From NCBI GenBank assembly GCA_003971905.1, contig RSEE01000142.1, forward strand, positions 1-64,000: a stretch of 64,000 nt of DNA, given 5' to 3'. Below, one piece after another: positions 34,487 to 47,250 of the stretch; the stretch's first letter is position 1; each line of letters opens with the position of its first letter. The DNA is from Moniliella sp. 'wahieum'. Taxonomy: Eukaryota > Basidiomycota > Moniliellomycetes > Moniliellales > Moniliellaceae. Under the pieces are notes generated by a model. It was not told the DNA's origin and searched no databases. It worked only from the letters and a program-made list of their open reading frames with translations. Both the position numbers and the translations under genes were made by a program.

Positions 34487-34867
34487 TTGAACGCCGGCTG
34501 CCAGAGACGGGCGGTGCGTGGGTGACTTGGGCAGCTCGGACAGCGGTGGCGGAAGGGATGGGGGGGTGAGGCGGTGAGGCGGGGCGATCGACGTCCGCTT
34601 TCGCTTCAAGGGATGGGCGGTTCCGTGAGCAGCAAGGGAGACATGGGAGAGGCAGAGGCCAGCGGTGGGGGCGCGGATGTGAGCATGGATACGCTTGAAG
34701 CCTGAGACCTGAAAGTAAATGGGGGGGCGGCAGGGGTAGGATGGGCCGGACAAGGAACGGGGGGTGGGATTTTTATTTATATCGATTGGAGGTGGGATGG
34801 GGTGCAGAAGCAGGACGCAGCTAGTCACGCGTGGCTGCGTCGCGATGAATCGCAGACATCGATCATC

Positions 34868-34902
34868 ATGCATCATGCATCATGAATCATGCATCATGCA
34901 TG
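34868..34902. repeat. Heptad palindrome array (ATGCATC)
   Basis: Five units: ATGCATC, ATGCATC, ATGAATC, ATGCATC, ATGCATG, period 7. About 380 bp upstream of the Clg1-like cyclin start. Confidence 0.9.
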
Positions 34903-35185
34903 GATGTTGACTGTGCTGGTGTGGGACCTTGTGGCCTGTGTGACTGGACGCGAGACATGGGGGTGCGAGGGGCGTGGGAGCGGTGTGGGATGAGCGACTG
35001 AATTTAAATGATACTATGTACAGTGTCGGCCTGCAGTTTCAAGCTTCACGCCCCTCTGTCTTGGATTGCCTGGCTCTCCGATCTGAGATCGTGAGATCCG
35101 ACGCGTGACGCACGACTGCCGCGTGGAGAAGGAAGGGCAAAGAGGATCGATGAGGCTGAGGTTGATCAAGTCGATGAAGTCGACG

Positions 35186-35206
35186 AAGCTTGAAGCTTGA
35201 AGCTTC
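35186..35206. repeat. Heptad palindrome array (AAGCTTG)
   Basis: Two AAGCTTG units and one AAGCTTC in phase. Same core as at 31452 but mostly with G as spacer. Confidence 0.88.
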
Positions 35207-35369
35207 AAGCCCTTCAATGCCTCATCTGTATCCCTGCATAGCATCCCTGAATAGCATTTTAGGTTGTACTCGCAGCCCTACATGTTCGCACAGTGTGCGC
35301 AACACACGTATATACTCGTAAAGCGGTAAACCATCGCCTAAAGCGTAACATGTAACACACGTATACAAA

Positions 35370-35383
35370 ACGCGATATCGCGT
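35370..35383. other. 14-bp perfect palindrome
   Basis: ACGCGATATCGCGT is fully self-complementary and lies within the AT-richer gap. Confidence 0.8.
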
Positions 35384-37782
35384 AGTGCGTAACGCGCAGT
35401 ATCTATACTCGCACAATGATTAAAGAATTGAACGGAAGACAATTTAGGCCTTGGGTAGAACTTAGACCGAAAAAACCTAAGCCGGTAACCAACAGTAATT
35501 GATAACCGGCAACCGAACAAATCCTAGCATCGGGGGGACGCACGTAGTACTAAAGTACCCCTCTATGCGTGCATCTTATTATCATCGGGATCGATCGACG
35601 ATCGGCCACTGGCTCAGCGCTCATGCGCTCATCGATCATCTCAAAATTCGTCCGGAAGGTCGCGTAGCATTAATTGCTGTGCGTTTTTTATGCGTCTAAG
35701 TAGATATATACCAGGTGTACTAAGTAGTGCGTATACCGGTTACCGCGCGGTTAGCTGATGAAGAACCCTTCTCCATCCAAATAAGCGAGCGTCACGCGTT
35801 CGGCGCCACGAGTCAGCGACTCCGAAAGGTCGTGCAGGGGAGCCGTAGCACTATTAATATACCCGCAGGCCTCTTTCACAGATCTCACATTGCAGGACAC
35901 GCATACTTCTCCTGTCGTCACCTTCTCGTGCGTTAAATCCACAGCAATTGCAAAAATGCTACAAGGACATGAGAAACACGTCGCCCCCCTGACCGTTCGC
36001 TGAGAGAAGAAGAACCGACCATCATAAAAGATGATTGATGATTATTGATGGCGGATCCGGAAAGCTATTGAGGCGATGAGAAGAGATGAGAACACCACTT
36101 AATCATAGGGTCCGCTCTCGCGTTGGGTGGCAAGAGAAGTTGTGCATAATAAGCACCGGACCAGACAAGACCATATCATTGCCCCCGTATATATAGTCCT
36201 AGAAGGGCGTTGGGTCAGGAAAGGTGATGCAGGCAATAACAGGGCCGAGAAGGTCTTGTCACTGGAAAACTCAACTCTCGTAGGAGTGCAGTGGAATACG
36301 GGAGGATCGTATACGGATCAGACTGTGGATATTGAGTTCGACAGAAGCCGTTGTGCCCTGTCGAAGAGATGCTGGACTTCGACGGCCCACATAATGGCTG
36401 CCCGCCAGTTTAGAGGAAGCTGGAAAACCAAAAAGTATATAACGGACTACAGGCACGTGTAGCGACGTACCACGTCAGGCAGACGGGGCAGTCTGGACTA
36501 CCAAAAGCAGATGAGAGAGAATGAGAGGTAACGAGTTGAGCGACGAGGTGGGCGGTGGTAGGGGAGAACAGAGGAATGCGCCACAGGGGTGTCTACTATA
36601 CGAGCGGCTTGCAACAATTGGAACGATGTGGAGGCGCCACGGATAGGACGCGCGGCGCAGGCTAAGCCTAAAACAAACCTCTAACTAGGGCAGTCCCACT
36701 CACGACGACCACGGTGCAACACACGCTTGTATTCTTGCTCGTTCCCAGCGTCTATGCCGCGTTGTCACGAGAGCCAGCGCCCCAATTTAGATTCACCTCG
36801 TCTCTGATCTGCCCGGTCGGATCTGTCAGTGGTGCTTAACGTTCAGGGTCAATCGCCGTGAAGAGGCCGTGCCAGAGCCGTCCTTCTCTAAAACGGAAGC
36901 ATCCCTGTACACTGTGGGCCGCGCCCCAGTCCTGAATTCGCCTATGCCAACCCTTTCAGGTTTGATCACCTGGCTCTGCGTGTCCGTGTGGTGTACTGTG
37001 CAACGTTTGGGGCCTGTTGTCCTTGATAAACTATGTTTTGGCGGAGAGAGAGGCCAATAACACTGGGGGTGCGGTATAGCGATGATGACTTCAAACTATG
37101 CCTTGCCCTATAACCTCGACGCATCGACGTAGATCGGGAGTCGGTATCGGCATCGAAAAGGACGATTGCTTCGTAACGCGTAAGGCCAGGTGGCGGCAGG
37201 CTCATCCTGCGCGGCTGCCTATAGAATGGTGCGGTGGATGCAGGATGGGCTTGTTGAGTAGAGCTAGTAATCCTTTTGCGGAGGTCGGCGCTGATGTCAT
37301 CGCTCGCGGTGTCTGTGCCTGGGGGCGGTTACAGGTTACCGGTTATGCATATGGTTACTGGGAGTCGCCCCCCTTAGGGCGAAGGCACGGGGGCAGCCTG
37401 CATCCTGCCTGCCGTCTTGGGTTCTGAAATTTGAAATCGCATCTTCCGTTGTGATGTCCTCCCGGCGATCCTTTTTCGCCAAAGCTGCCGCTGGTCGTGT
37501 GACCATGTGACTTGAGCGCCTGAGGGCCTGAGCGTCGCCCATCGTCGCCCATCGGCGTGCGCGCCTCGATCTGGGATCTGAGATCGGACTGCCGTCCAAC
37601 CCAAGTCGTTGCGCTGCCCAAGCACACTATTCTTCTCTCAGCAGCACGCCCTGAATTGTAGCCTCCCTTCGGCCTTCGCTTCTTTCCGTTGACTCTTCTC
37701 CCGCTCCCACTGCGCTCTCTGGTTTAATTTCTGGAGACTTGCCACGCCGTCCGCTCAGCGCTCGGCTTGCTTGCGCCCTACC

Positions 37783-40700
37783 ATGTCCAGCCCGGACACC
37801 ACCGCGCCCCCCTCTGCTGTCGAGGACGCGCAGCTGCAACAAGACCTCGAGTCGGCCCGCGAAATTCAGCGCGCTCGTCGTACCAGTATGTCTTCGTCTC
37901 CTGCTTGCCGCTGTTACTAATATTAGTCACTTGCGCTGCGGGCACCGTATGGTCGACCGCTCCTAAGGCCTTCCTTCCTAAGGCCTAGTGGGCTGCGGGC
38001 CTAACCCCCCCCCCCGCCGCCGCCCCGGGCTCAGCGGCTCAGTGCTCATGGCTCCTTTAGTCTTCTTCCACTCTTCCCCCGTTCGACCCAGATCACCAAC
38101 TCAAATCACATGTCACATCCGATTTTTTTTTCCCCTTGGCCTGCCGCCGCACACCGCGAAATCAGCGAGACTAACTTAACTCACTTGCTCTTCCAGGTTC
38201 TCTTGCGCTACTCACCACCATGCGGCCTTCCCACTCTCGCAACGGCGCAGAGGGGGAGGAGAGGGTGCGCACGCGTCCCCAGTGCCCGCGACGGTACTCG
38301 AAGGCAGCTCGGCGCTGCTCGCGCACTCGCACTCACACTCGCACTCGCCCACCTCGGCGTGGCCAGCGTCGTCGCCCATCACGTTTGCCAGGTCGCCACC
38401 GGGGCATGGTGAACGGTTTTCGGCCCCACCGCTGCGTGGCGCGAGTGTAGATTCGGACCGGAGCCATGCGCATCCAGAGCCTGGGTCGACCTGGATCGAC
38501 CACCGGCTGTCGCAAGCCGCGCCGGCGAGGGGGGACATGGCATCGTCGTCCCGCTCGCCTGGCCTGGTACGCAACAGCTATTCGCCTGTCCAGCTGGGTT
38601 GCGGCCAGCCTCCCTTGCCGGCGCGCAGTAGGACCTTTGATTCAGCCCGTTCTCGCGCCGCGGGCGTGGGCTCGCTGGACGCGCATCATGCCACGCTGAC
38701 CTCCCCCCATCTGTCCCGCCCACCCAGCGAGGCGACCGCAGAGGACGATGTTTGTTTTCCTAGTCCCCCCCCCGACCTGCTTGACGAGCTCAACCGGGAT
38801 TCGGAGCCCGTCGGGGACGCCACGGTGCAAGATGCGAGGGGAACGCGAACGCGCACGGTGCGGGCCCGGGCCCAGTCGGTGCTTCCCCCCGGCTACCCCT
38901 ACACGTTTGATCTCCAAGCGCTCGACGAGTTTGTTCGCCAGCAACGGGATGAGGCGGATGCGATTCCGATTCAGGCGCGGGTGGTGACTGGGATGCGGAC
39001 GGGCGCAGGGGCGGTGGCCAAGAGCCAACCGGCAGCAAGCTCTACGGGTACCGGCAGTTCCTTTTATTCCCGTCGGCCGCGGAAGCAGGTTGCGCCAGAG
39101 GGGACGGAGTGGCGGTACCGCCGCATCCCTCCTCTTCGGCCTTTTCTCAGCCTGCGTCGGCGCCAGTGGAGCCGTCGAGTATGGCGGGACGGTACCAACG
39201 CAAACTGGCATTGTTTGAGGACCAAGTCGGGACCGCTCCACCGTCTCCTCCGGCTCAGTGGGAGGAGCCGACGGCCGTGTCGGATGGAACGACGGTGGGT
39301 GGTGCGAACGCTCCGGACGCAGGGTACGCCACCGCTCGTACGTCGCTCTTGGACCGCAAGGAGGCGCACGCCGCGCCGAGTTACGGTGTGAGAGAGGACG
39401 AGGAGATGCCCGAGGCGCCCGCTTCCGTGCGCGGCCCAGTTTCCTTCCTTCGGCGCAAGAGCACCCGCGCTTCGGTTCCGGGTGCCCGCGGGCGGGTAGG
39501 CGCCGAAGCACGCTACGATGCTGCGGGCGAGAAGCAGAGACCGTTCCGGTTTGCCTTTTATAGCAATGCGCTCAACAGCACCATCCATGCGCGCCAGCTG
39601 TACGAGCTACCCGGGCCAGGACAGACATTTGAGAACTTGCTCACGGGCCGGCCGGCTTCGAAAGTTGAGATGGATCCCGTCCCCGAACAAGCAGAGGGCG
39701 ACACGGATACCCTAGGAGGGACCACCAACCCCGACTTTCTGGGACCCAGCGCTTCGCCCGAGCCGCGCGAACGTACCCCCACTGCCGGCCGGTACCCGGT
39801 GCCCTGCCTGCTGGGTGGGTCGCGTGCCACCCGATCCGCTGGGCAAAGGGATGCCAACGGGGGGTGATGACGACAACGGCTCAGGAGGACACCAATACCT
39901 GGTGGTTGGATGTTCAGAGTCCCACTGTGGAGGAGATGAAGGTGATCAGCCGCGCGTTTGGGATTCATCCCTTGACGACGGAGGACATTCTGATGGAAGA
40001 AACGCGGGAGAAGATTGAGCTGTTCCGCAACTACTATTTGGTCTGTTTCCGTTCGTTTGACCAAGACCCCTACAGCCCCACCTACCTCCAACCCCTGAAC
40101 ATGTACATCGTAGTGTTCCGCGAGGGCACACTTTCCTTCCATTTCCGCACACACCGCACCCGCACCATGTGCGTCGGCGCATCAAGCAGCTCAAAGACTA
40201 TATTCAGGTTACCTCGGATTGGATCTCGTACGCTTTGATTGACGATATCACCGATGCGTTTGGCCCGTTAATCCAGAGCATTGAGTACGAGGTGGATTCG
40301 ATTGACGAATTGGTCTTGATTTTGAAGGAGGCCGAGCAGAGCGATATGTTGCGGCGCATCGGGCGTGCCGCAAGAAGGTGATGGGGCTGCTGCGTCTGAT
40401 GGGGAGCAAGGCAGATGTGGTCAAGGGACTGGCGAAACGGTGCAACGAGAATTGGTCGGTGGCGCCCAAGTCGGACATTGGTCTCTACCTCTCTGACATT
40501 CAGGACCACTTGATCACCATGACCCAGAACCTGAACCACTACGAGAAGATTCTGTCCCGCTCTCACTCCAACTACCTCGCCCAAATTTCGATCGAGATGA
40601 CGGACGCCAACAATCAAATTAACGATGTGCTGTCCAAGCTCACCGCTCTCGGTACCGTTATTGTGCCGCTCAATATTGTCACGGGTTTGTGGGGTATGAA

Positions 40701-40893
40701 CGTAAAGGTGTGTGTGTCTTCTTCTTCCATCCCTCCTCTCTTGCTTGGATGATATATGGTAGCTGACCTTCCTTAGGTCCCCGGGCAAGTGGATGAGCAT
40801 GACAACCTCTATTGGTTTGGTGGAATTGTGGCCGTCATGGTGGCCATTGGGTTGGGTGGCTTTATTATAACCCTCCGCTTTCTGCGGCGCTGA
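37783..40893 (+). CDS. ALR1: Alr1-type (CorA family) Mg2+ transporter
   Basis: Plasma-membrane or vacuolar CorA-type Mg2+ channel. The diagnostic GMN is at 40693-40701 (LWGMNVKVPGQ) after transmembrane segment ALGTVIVPLNIVTGL; a second segment (YWFGGIVAVMVAIGLGGFII) precedes the basic end LRFLRR. The soluble domain contains WWLDVQSPTVEEMKVISRAF, GIHPLTTEDIL, EKIELFRNYYLVCFRSF and YEKILSRSHSNYLAQIS. The Ser/Pro-rich N-terminal half includes NSTIHARQLYELPGPGQTF, conserved in fungal Alr1. Start at ATG 37783 (MSSPDTTAPPSAVEDAQLQQ), exon 1 to 37885, intron 37886-38196 with CTAAC branch site; last intron 40708-40776 (69 nt). One-base frame changes occur near 38275, 39110, 39860, 40165 and 40375. 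Confidence 0.88.
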
Positions 40894-41635
40894 GCGCCAA
40901 TTCCCCACCGATTTGCCTCAATCTGGTACCCCTGTCACAAGTTACCCTTCCCATATTGTCCTGTCTTTTCCTATCGCATCTCATGTCGGTTCCGAACAAA
41001 ATCCCACTGCTCTTTCTGCGCTGTATCCCGCAGGTGTCATAGTTTGGCTGATCTCGCTCCCATTTCCAATTTCTTCGTCTCGAGCGTCTCGCTCCCTCCC
41101 TGTTCCTTCCACTTCGCACCATGTCCTCTGTTCTTGCTTCTTCCCCACGAACGATTGCTACACCCCTTGGCCTAGTCCGATTACACCCCTTGGCCTAGTC
41201 CGATTCTGGTCTCCCTCGTCTTAGCCCTGACTGTGACAGCAGGCCTTCGAAGTCATCAGCTGCAAAATTTTACCTGTTACATAAGTTTTTCGACGTCGGC
41301 TTGCTCCGTGTACTTGCCAGTCCCCCTGGGCCAGTAAGCATCTTTGGGAAGCGGTGGCCATAAGGGCACCCAACCTCCCCAATGGGAAGAGGTGAACTGT
41401 AGGACAGAGGGAGCAGCATGGCGAGGGGGCCGCGGGTTAGAGCCTAACCTGCGACAGGAAGATTACCAGCAACTGTATCCTGCACCGGGCTACGACGCCA
41501 TCAAGCGCGATAGACAAAATTACATCTATGTAGCAAGGGCAACAGGAGTCATATCGGAAGCATGCTTCCCAAAAGGCCTAGTAATACAAAACAGGGATCG
41601 AGAGCGAAGAAACGCCAAGCAAGCGAGCGAGAGCT
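40894..41635. other. Intergenic, with 23-bp direct duplication
   Basis: Two tandem copies of a 23-bp unit starting CACCCCTTGGCCTAGTCC lie at about 41161-41206. No gene recognised in the gap between the transporter and H4 3' ends. Confidence 0.5.
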
Positions 41636-42068
<433 letters not shown>

Positions 42069-42153
42069 TTTAGGAGAGTGTTGAGAGAGAAAAGGGCGAG
42101 TTGGTGGGAGGGAGAAAGCTGCGTTTGCGCCAGGCGAGCGCAGGGGTCGAGGG

Positions 42154-42846
42154 CTTTATAGCAGAGCTGGGGGTCGCTCGGGGGGGCAGGCGGGGCTGTG
42201 AACGGTGGGGGAGTCAGCGCTTGCGCTTGCGAGGCGAGAGATGCTGCCCAGGTGCGGGCAGGGCGTGAATTGGCGGGGCGGATGCGGCTGGGAGGGCACG
42301 GCGACTGGGCTGTTGCCGGCGCAACCCCCGCTGTCCCCCTCCCCCCGCGCAGGCAAGCAGCAGAGTCCAACTCGAGTCGAGTGCCCAGTTCACCACTGGG
42401 CCTGCGTGCGGCCGCCGCCAGGGGAGGACCACCGAGGAGGGCGAGACACTCTTCCTCCCTGCTCCAGCGCGCGCTTGTGAACGTCCTGGAAGCTGTCCGC
42501 CAGCCCAACGTTCACACGTTCACACGTTCACAGAATCCCAGGCAGTGAGACATGCCTCCGTCGCACTCTGCCGCAGGGCCGGGGCCCAGCAGCGCGCCAT
42601 CATGCATCCTCCACCGTGCATCATGCATCGCTGGCCACCTTATAGCCCCGCCCTGCTGCAGCCTCCTGTCGCCCCCAACGCAACACGTTGTGAACGCGAG
42701 TGGACTGCAACGACTGACAAGCACCCGCTGTGAACGTCTCGAGTCGATGTGAACGCGTGGCCGACGGCCTGCACGACTGACGCGCTGGCACGCCTGGTGG
42801 CCGCCCAACAGCTCGAGAGGGAGCCAACGCAGCCATCCATATATAC
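42154..42846. promoter_or_regulatory. Divergent H4/H3 promoter with seven GTGAACG boxes
   Basis: H4 side: TATAAAG on the minus strand (42154-42160). H3 side: TATATA near 42838-42845, about 75 bp before ATG. Between them the heptamer GTGAACG occurs seven times: plus orientation at 42477, 42690, 42730 and 42749; as CGTTCAC at 42509, 42517 and 42525, the last three spaced exactly 8 bp. A further copy lies at 48791-48797 upstream of histone H1. This is a candidate histone-specific upstream element; yeast histone UAS elements are also short repeated boxes, but of different sequence. Confidence 0.7.
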
Positions 42847-42917
42847 CCACGCCTCCCTAGCCATTGGGGCCCCCTTCCCCCTTCCCCCTTACCCTCTTCT
42901 CTCTCGTCTCTCTCACT

Positions 42918-43390
<473 letters not shown>

Positions 43391-43922
43391 GGCCTACCCC
43401 GTCTAGGTATGCACACCTTACGTCCCTCCCGCTGTACTTTACCATGTACAATACATGTTCTCCCCGGAGCTTGTCCTGTTTCCCTATTGGTCCCGTAGTT
43501 GGTCCCTGCGCGTGAGCAGCAGAGCCTGGTTGGAGCCAGATGGGAAGCTTGAAGGGAGACCAGAGGGCAGAAAAGTCTTTTGTAAAAGATGAGGATCGCA
43601 ACCCTCGGTACCTCTCAGCCTATTAGTTTCCGTTCCCCGCCACCTACTCCGTACCAACTGCGTACTTCTGGGCAAAGCTGCGGGCGGCGACGAGCGAGAT
43701 CTATAGCAGACAAGCGGGGGGTGGGGGTTGCGTAATGCATCCTGGACTAAGTCCCGCCGTGCACGTGAGGGGTAGGTGGGAGATGGATAGCGATGCGAAA
43801 GAGAGCGCAGGGGGGGGGGGGGGGAGAGAGGGACTTGGGCCCGCCTTGCGGGTTACGGGTTACCACGGAGGCTGTCGGGGAAAGTGCGTCCCAATCGGGC
43901 GGGGCATGGGGCTGCAAACCCG
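43391..43922. other. Intergenic between convergent H3 and cyclin genes
   Basis: Carries a G-run near 43810-43822 and no recognisable gene. Confidence 0.5.
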
Positions 43923-45291
43923 CTAGGCAAGCAGGGCTAGGCTAGGTGTGACCTGGGGGCGGGGCAAAGTGAGCGTGGTGCGCCAGAGGCGGGGGTGGGA
44001 AGGCGCGGGTGCCGTGCTGGGTGGGTGGTTGGCCGGGTGGACATGGGCGTGGGCGTGGGCGTGAGCGTGAGCGTGGGCACCTGCCTTCCCACTGGCCGAC
44101 TCGAGCGAGACCTGGCCCGAGCCAAACTGCAACAACTGGTCCGCGTAGCGTTGGAACTCGTCGAGCGGGATGGAGAGATGGAAATCGTTGAGCAAGAGGA
44201 ACTGCAGTTCGAGCTGGTTCAGCTCGGTGACGCCCAAGCCGCCGACCTTGGCGTAGCGCGAGTTGGTGTAAAACACGTCGGAGAAAAATTTGCTGGCCAC
44301 CGTGATGCCGGCAATGACCAGCCGATGCACATTGTACGAGTCGATGGCAAATCCCTTCATACCCGGGTACACCAACTCTTCCTTCTCCTCCGCCGCCGCA
44401 GAGGCGGTAGGGGCAGGGGCAGGGGCAGACTGAGCCAGATTGTCCAGCGGAGGCAAGCGGGTATGGGTCAGGCTGTCGGCGGTGACTGCTGGCGCACGCG
44501 GTGCGTCACCCGAGGAGGGGAGGAGGGAAAGGTGGCGCCGCCCATGCGGCTCATCCGATCAAAGTAGACCAAAAGGGAGATGAAGACCTCGTTGGTGGTA
44601 GGGCAGTACTTGAGAATGCGTAAGAGGTAGTCGGCAATAGAGATGCTGGGTACAGTTCGTGCATGGAAACAGAGTGTGCTGCCCACCGTAGTCAGTGCGC
44701 CCTGGGCAGCCGAAGTCATCTGGGGGGTGCCACTGATTCGGTCCAAGCTGGACTCGAGCGCCTCTCGCCGCTGGCTCGCGGTGGGCGTGCCAGTCGTGCC
44801 AGCGGAGGAGGCAGGACCGGCTGGCTGGCCGTGGCTGTGGCCGTGGCTGTGGCTGCCGTAGTCGGAGTCTCCTCGGTCGCAGATGCAGGATTGGGTATCA
44901 TCGCAGCCGCTTGCCGCGAGTGGGAGGGGGGCTGGGAGGAGGAGTGGGAGCGAGAATGGGAGGGGCTGTTGGACGGAGGGCGCAGGCGGTCGTTGGCACT
45001 GGCGATCTGCTGCAAAGCGCAGCCAGTATCCGCAGCAAGTCGCGGCTAGGGAAGGTGGCCAGGTTGAGATGTTGCCTGGGCTGGGCGGCGCCGTCTGAGC
45101 CGGGCTGGGCTGGGACTGCAGACGATCGGATGACGATGCGGGGGGCGAGGGGGGGAGGGGCGCGCGCGAGGCTGCGGAGGCGGGCCGGCAGACGCAGCAT
45201 GCGCAGGGGCATGGCCAGCGACGGACGGCGGTTGCGTCTGCGGGGGCGGGGGCGGGGCGGGGGGGGTTGTATGGGGGGCCGGGGCGGACAT
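43923..45291 (-). CDS. PHO80: Pho80-type cyclin
   Basis: Cyclin partner of a Pho85-like CDK controlling phosphate and nutrient responses. The box is highly diagnostic: SISIADYLLRILKYCPTTNE, VFISLLVYFDRMSRM, then FAIDSYNVHRLVIAGITVAS, KFFSDVFYTNSRYAKVGGLG and LNQLELQFLLLNDFHLSIPL, EFQRYADQLL. The two halves are in different frames near 44515, where a one-base change in a CCTCCTCCCC tract restores SGDAPRAPAVTADSL between them. The C-terminus has an (Ala-His)n stretch from a GGGCGT hexamer repeat (44040-44070). N-terminus proposed at ATG 45291 (MSAPAPHTTPPAPP), Pro/Ala-rich, with further frame uncertainty around 44900-45050. Confidence 0.87.
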
Positions 45292-46384
45292 GGCGGGGGA
45301 GCAGGGAGGATGGCGGGGGCAGGGGCGGGGGCAGGGGCGAGGACGAGGGCGAGGGCGAGGGCGCCGGGTGTGGTGCTGGAGAGGCGATGTGGTTGGGCAG
45401 GTGCTGGCCCGGGCACTGCGACTGGCAGCGGCGGCGTGCTCCCAGCAAGAACGTGCGGAGGCGAGCGGATGATCAAAGCCATTCAATCTTCAATGGCGGC
45501 GGATGCGCTAAGCCTGGCCCGGAAGAGGCAGCCCTGATCATCCATCCGCATCACCCGTCCTCCCTCAAACCAGCCGTGCCACACTGCCGCCCTGCCCCGC
45601 TCGCCCCCCCCCCAGCGCCGTGCTCACGCGTCACACGTCACCCTTCGAGCTTGGAGACAGCCAGCGTGTGACAACCAGGGACATGCGACACCGGCCCAGG
45701 CGCCCTTCGGAGAGACGCTCTGAAGCTTGAGGCCCATGAAAAACATTCCCATTCGCCGTCTCTTGAGAGTGCCGCCTGCAGCATCGCCTCCTATGCCTGA
45801 CATCCAACACGGTCTTCCCGCGCCGTAGTACCTCTGCAGACCCCATCCCCCCTATCATCGTCTATGCCATGTCTCGTAGAGGGGTCTCAACAGCCATATA
45901 GTGCGATAGCAATGTAACATCGCATCATTGCCCAGCCGTCAGACCGTCGGATACTGGTTGTGCAATCTGGCAGCGTAGTAGGACCAACAACGAAGCTGGA
46001 AGGCAGACGAGGGCAGGCGCTGCGGATTGCTGGTGCGCGCTCCATACTCGTCTGTTGGCAGCTAAAACCCACACGCAGATACTTACGCCCGTGGGTCGCA
46101 AGCATCCGCCGCCGCGTGCCCAAGTCCACGGGGCCGCGACGGCCGAGGACGAGGGTCGGCGGTTGGAGGAAGATTCCACTGAATGTGGAGCACGCCGAGG
46201 AACACCAAGGACTATGCCAGTGCGATGGGCTACGGCAGCGGCGACCACCAGAAGACACGCTGGCTTGCGCACGTGCGACGAGTGCTGTGCAGTGCCCAGC
46301 CCCCGTGTGGTGCAGCCTGCTCGCACCTCTCCATCCCAGGTCGCATCGGTGCAAGTCCCCATCGTGTCCAAAATGCAATGTTCA
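45292..46384. other. Intergenic, no gene recognised
   Basis: Long plus-strand frames run through 45960-46880 but show no family features, and competing frames of similar length exist on the minus strand. Confidence 0.4.
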
Positions 46385-46776
46385 CTACGCCAGGTCGGCT
46401 CCACGGTCACGTGCCGCTGCGGTGGGTGCGCGGGCCAGCACGCACCGCAGGCCAGCTGGCAGACAGAACACGTGCCCCCGCCGTTCGTCCATACCGCCCA
46501 TCCCCCGCCTCCACCTCTTTCCCACACATCTCCTCCACCGCGCTGGGCTGCCCAATTTCCAGCGAGCAGATCTCCTCGTCGAACCGCACTGCCGAGGCTT
46601 GGTTTTCCGCGCTTTTCTCGAGGGCCTGAGCGCAGTGAACAACCAAGACCTGGTCGCGCAGAACACGACGTGGTCAGGCCAGTGGATTGGAACCCAAGTA
46701 GCTCTCCGCATTATCCTTCAACTTCATCTTCCTCTTTCGCACGTGGGAGGGCCGGCTCATAAACCCCCGCTGCCAT
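46385..46776 (-). CDS. Small hypothetical protein (tentative)
   Basis: Minus frames from ATG 46776 (MAAGVYEPALPRAKEEDEVE) pass, after a frame change, into LKDNAESYLGSNPL and then QVLVVHCAQALEKSAENQ, ASAVRFDEEICSLEIGQPSA, VEEMCGKEVEAG. The latter part has the charge pattern of a real helical protein, unlike neighbouring frames. An in-frame stop at about 46675 must be spliced out or be an error. No family recognised. Confidence 0.35.
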
Positions 46777-46844
46777 CACCGTCTTCACCCTGTTGCATCG
46801 TACCAGCCCACCCAAGGATTGGGTCCCCCAAGGTGGGTGCACTA

Positions 46845-47250
46845 ATGCGCAACTCCGTGAGTCCTCACACACCGCGATAATTGAATTAGCGCAGGAGAAG
46901 CGGAATGGGTCGGATGCGAGGCGGTAGAGGGACTTGGGTGCCTCCTAAGCTGCTGCGCGCGCTACAGCAAACCAATCCATCCATCGGGTGCTCAGGATCA
47001 AGGGGCAGGGGCAGGGGCAGCCAAACCCACTGCAGACGCAGTGGAGAATCTTGTGGCGCCGCCCGAGACCGAGCAGGACGACCTCTTTCAATATCAGCAG
47101 GCTGTCCAGCGAATCCAGCTGGACACGGCCCCGCCCCGACCGCCTCCAGGTCAACTTAGAGCAGGAAACGGGAGGACCTATGGACCCAGAAGCAAGAAGA
47201 ACGGCGACAGTCGCTCCAACTCGCTTCCATTGACAAGCAAGCCAAGGTAG
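46845..47250 (+). CDS. Small hypothetical protein (tentative)
   Basis: A plus frame beginning at 46845 or 46905 reads GGRGTWVPPKLLRALQQTNP, and after a one-base change TADAVENLVAPPETEQDDLF, QYQQAVQRIQLDTAPPRPPP. A following frame (EDLWTQKQEERRQSLQLASI) looks like a charged helix. If ATG 46845 is used, a 33-nt intron (46857-46889) would be required, which is unusually short. Not recognised; the charge and motif-like helix suggest a genuine small protein rather than chance. Confidence 0.35.

Larger units (their letters stand above)
34487..37782. other. Gene-free, partly AT-richer region
   Basis: No gene recognised. The 35220-36470 stretch is visibly AT-richer than all flanking genes, with words such as CGTATATACTCG, a 14-bp perfect palindrome and no repeats shared with the rest of the window. 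A 111-codon plus frame at 36127-36462 has no family resemblance. Confidence 0.5.

Noticed and set aside
31133-35206. CRISPR-like short repeats
   Set aside because: Units are 7 bp and directly adjacent with no spacers; this is eukaryotic DNA with introns and histones.
36127-36462. 111-codon plus frame in the AT-richer gap
   Set aside because: No family resemblance, no intron or promoter signal, composition matches the surrounding non-coding DNA.
40204-40908. 234-codon minus-strand frame
   Set aside because: Antisense of the Alr1 transporter core, whose sense frame has the GMN motif and transmembrane segments.
40895-41220. Possible third copy of repeat A or similarity to 32110-32420
   Set aside because: Only isolated words such as CTCATGTCGG are shared; order and spacing do not match.
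45960-46880. 306-codon plus frame
   Set aside because: Competing frames of similar length exist on both strands and this one has no domain-like or helical pattern; length alone is weak evidence in GC-rich DNA.
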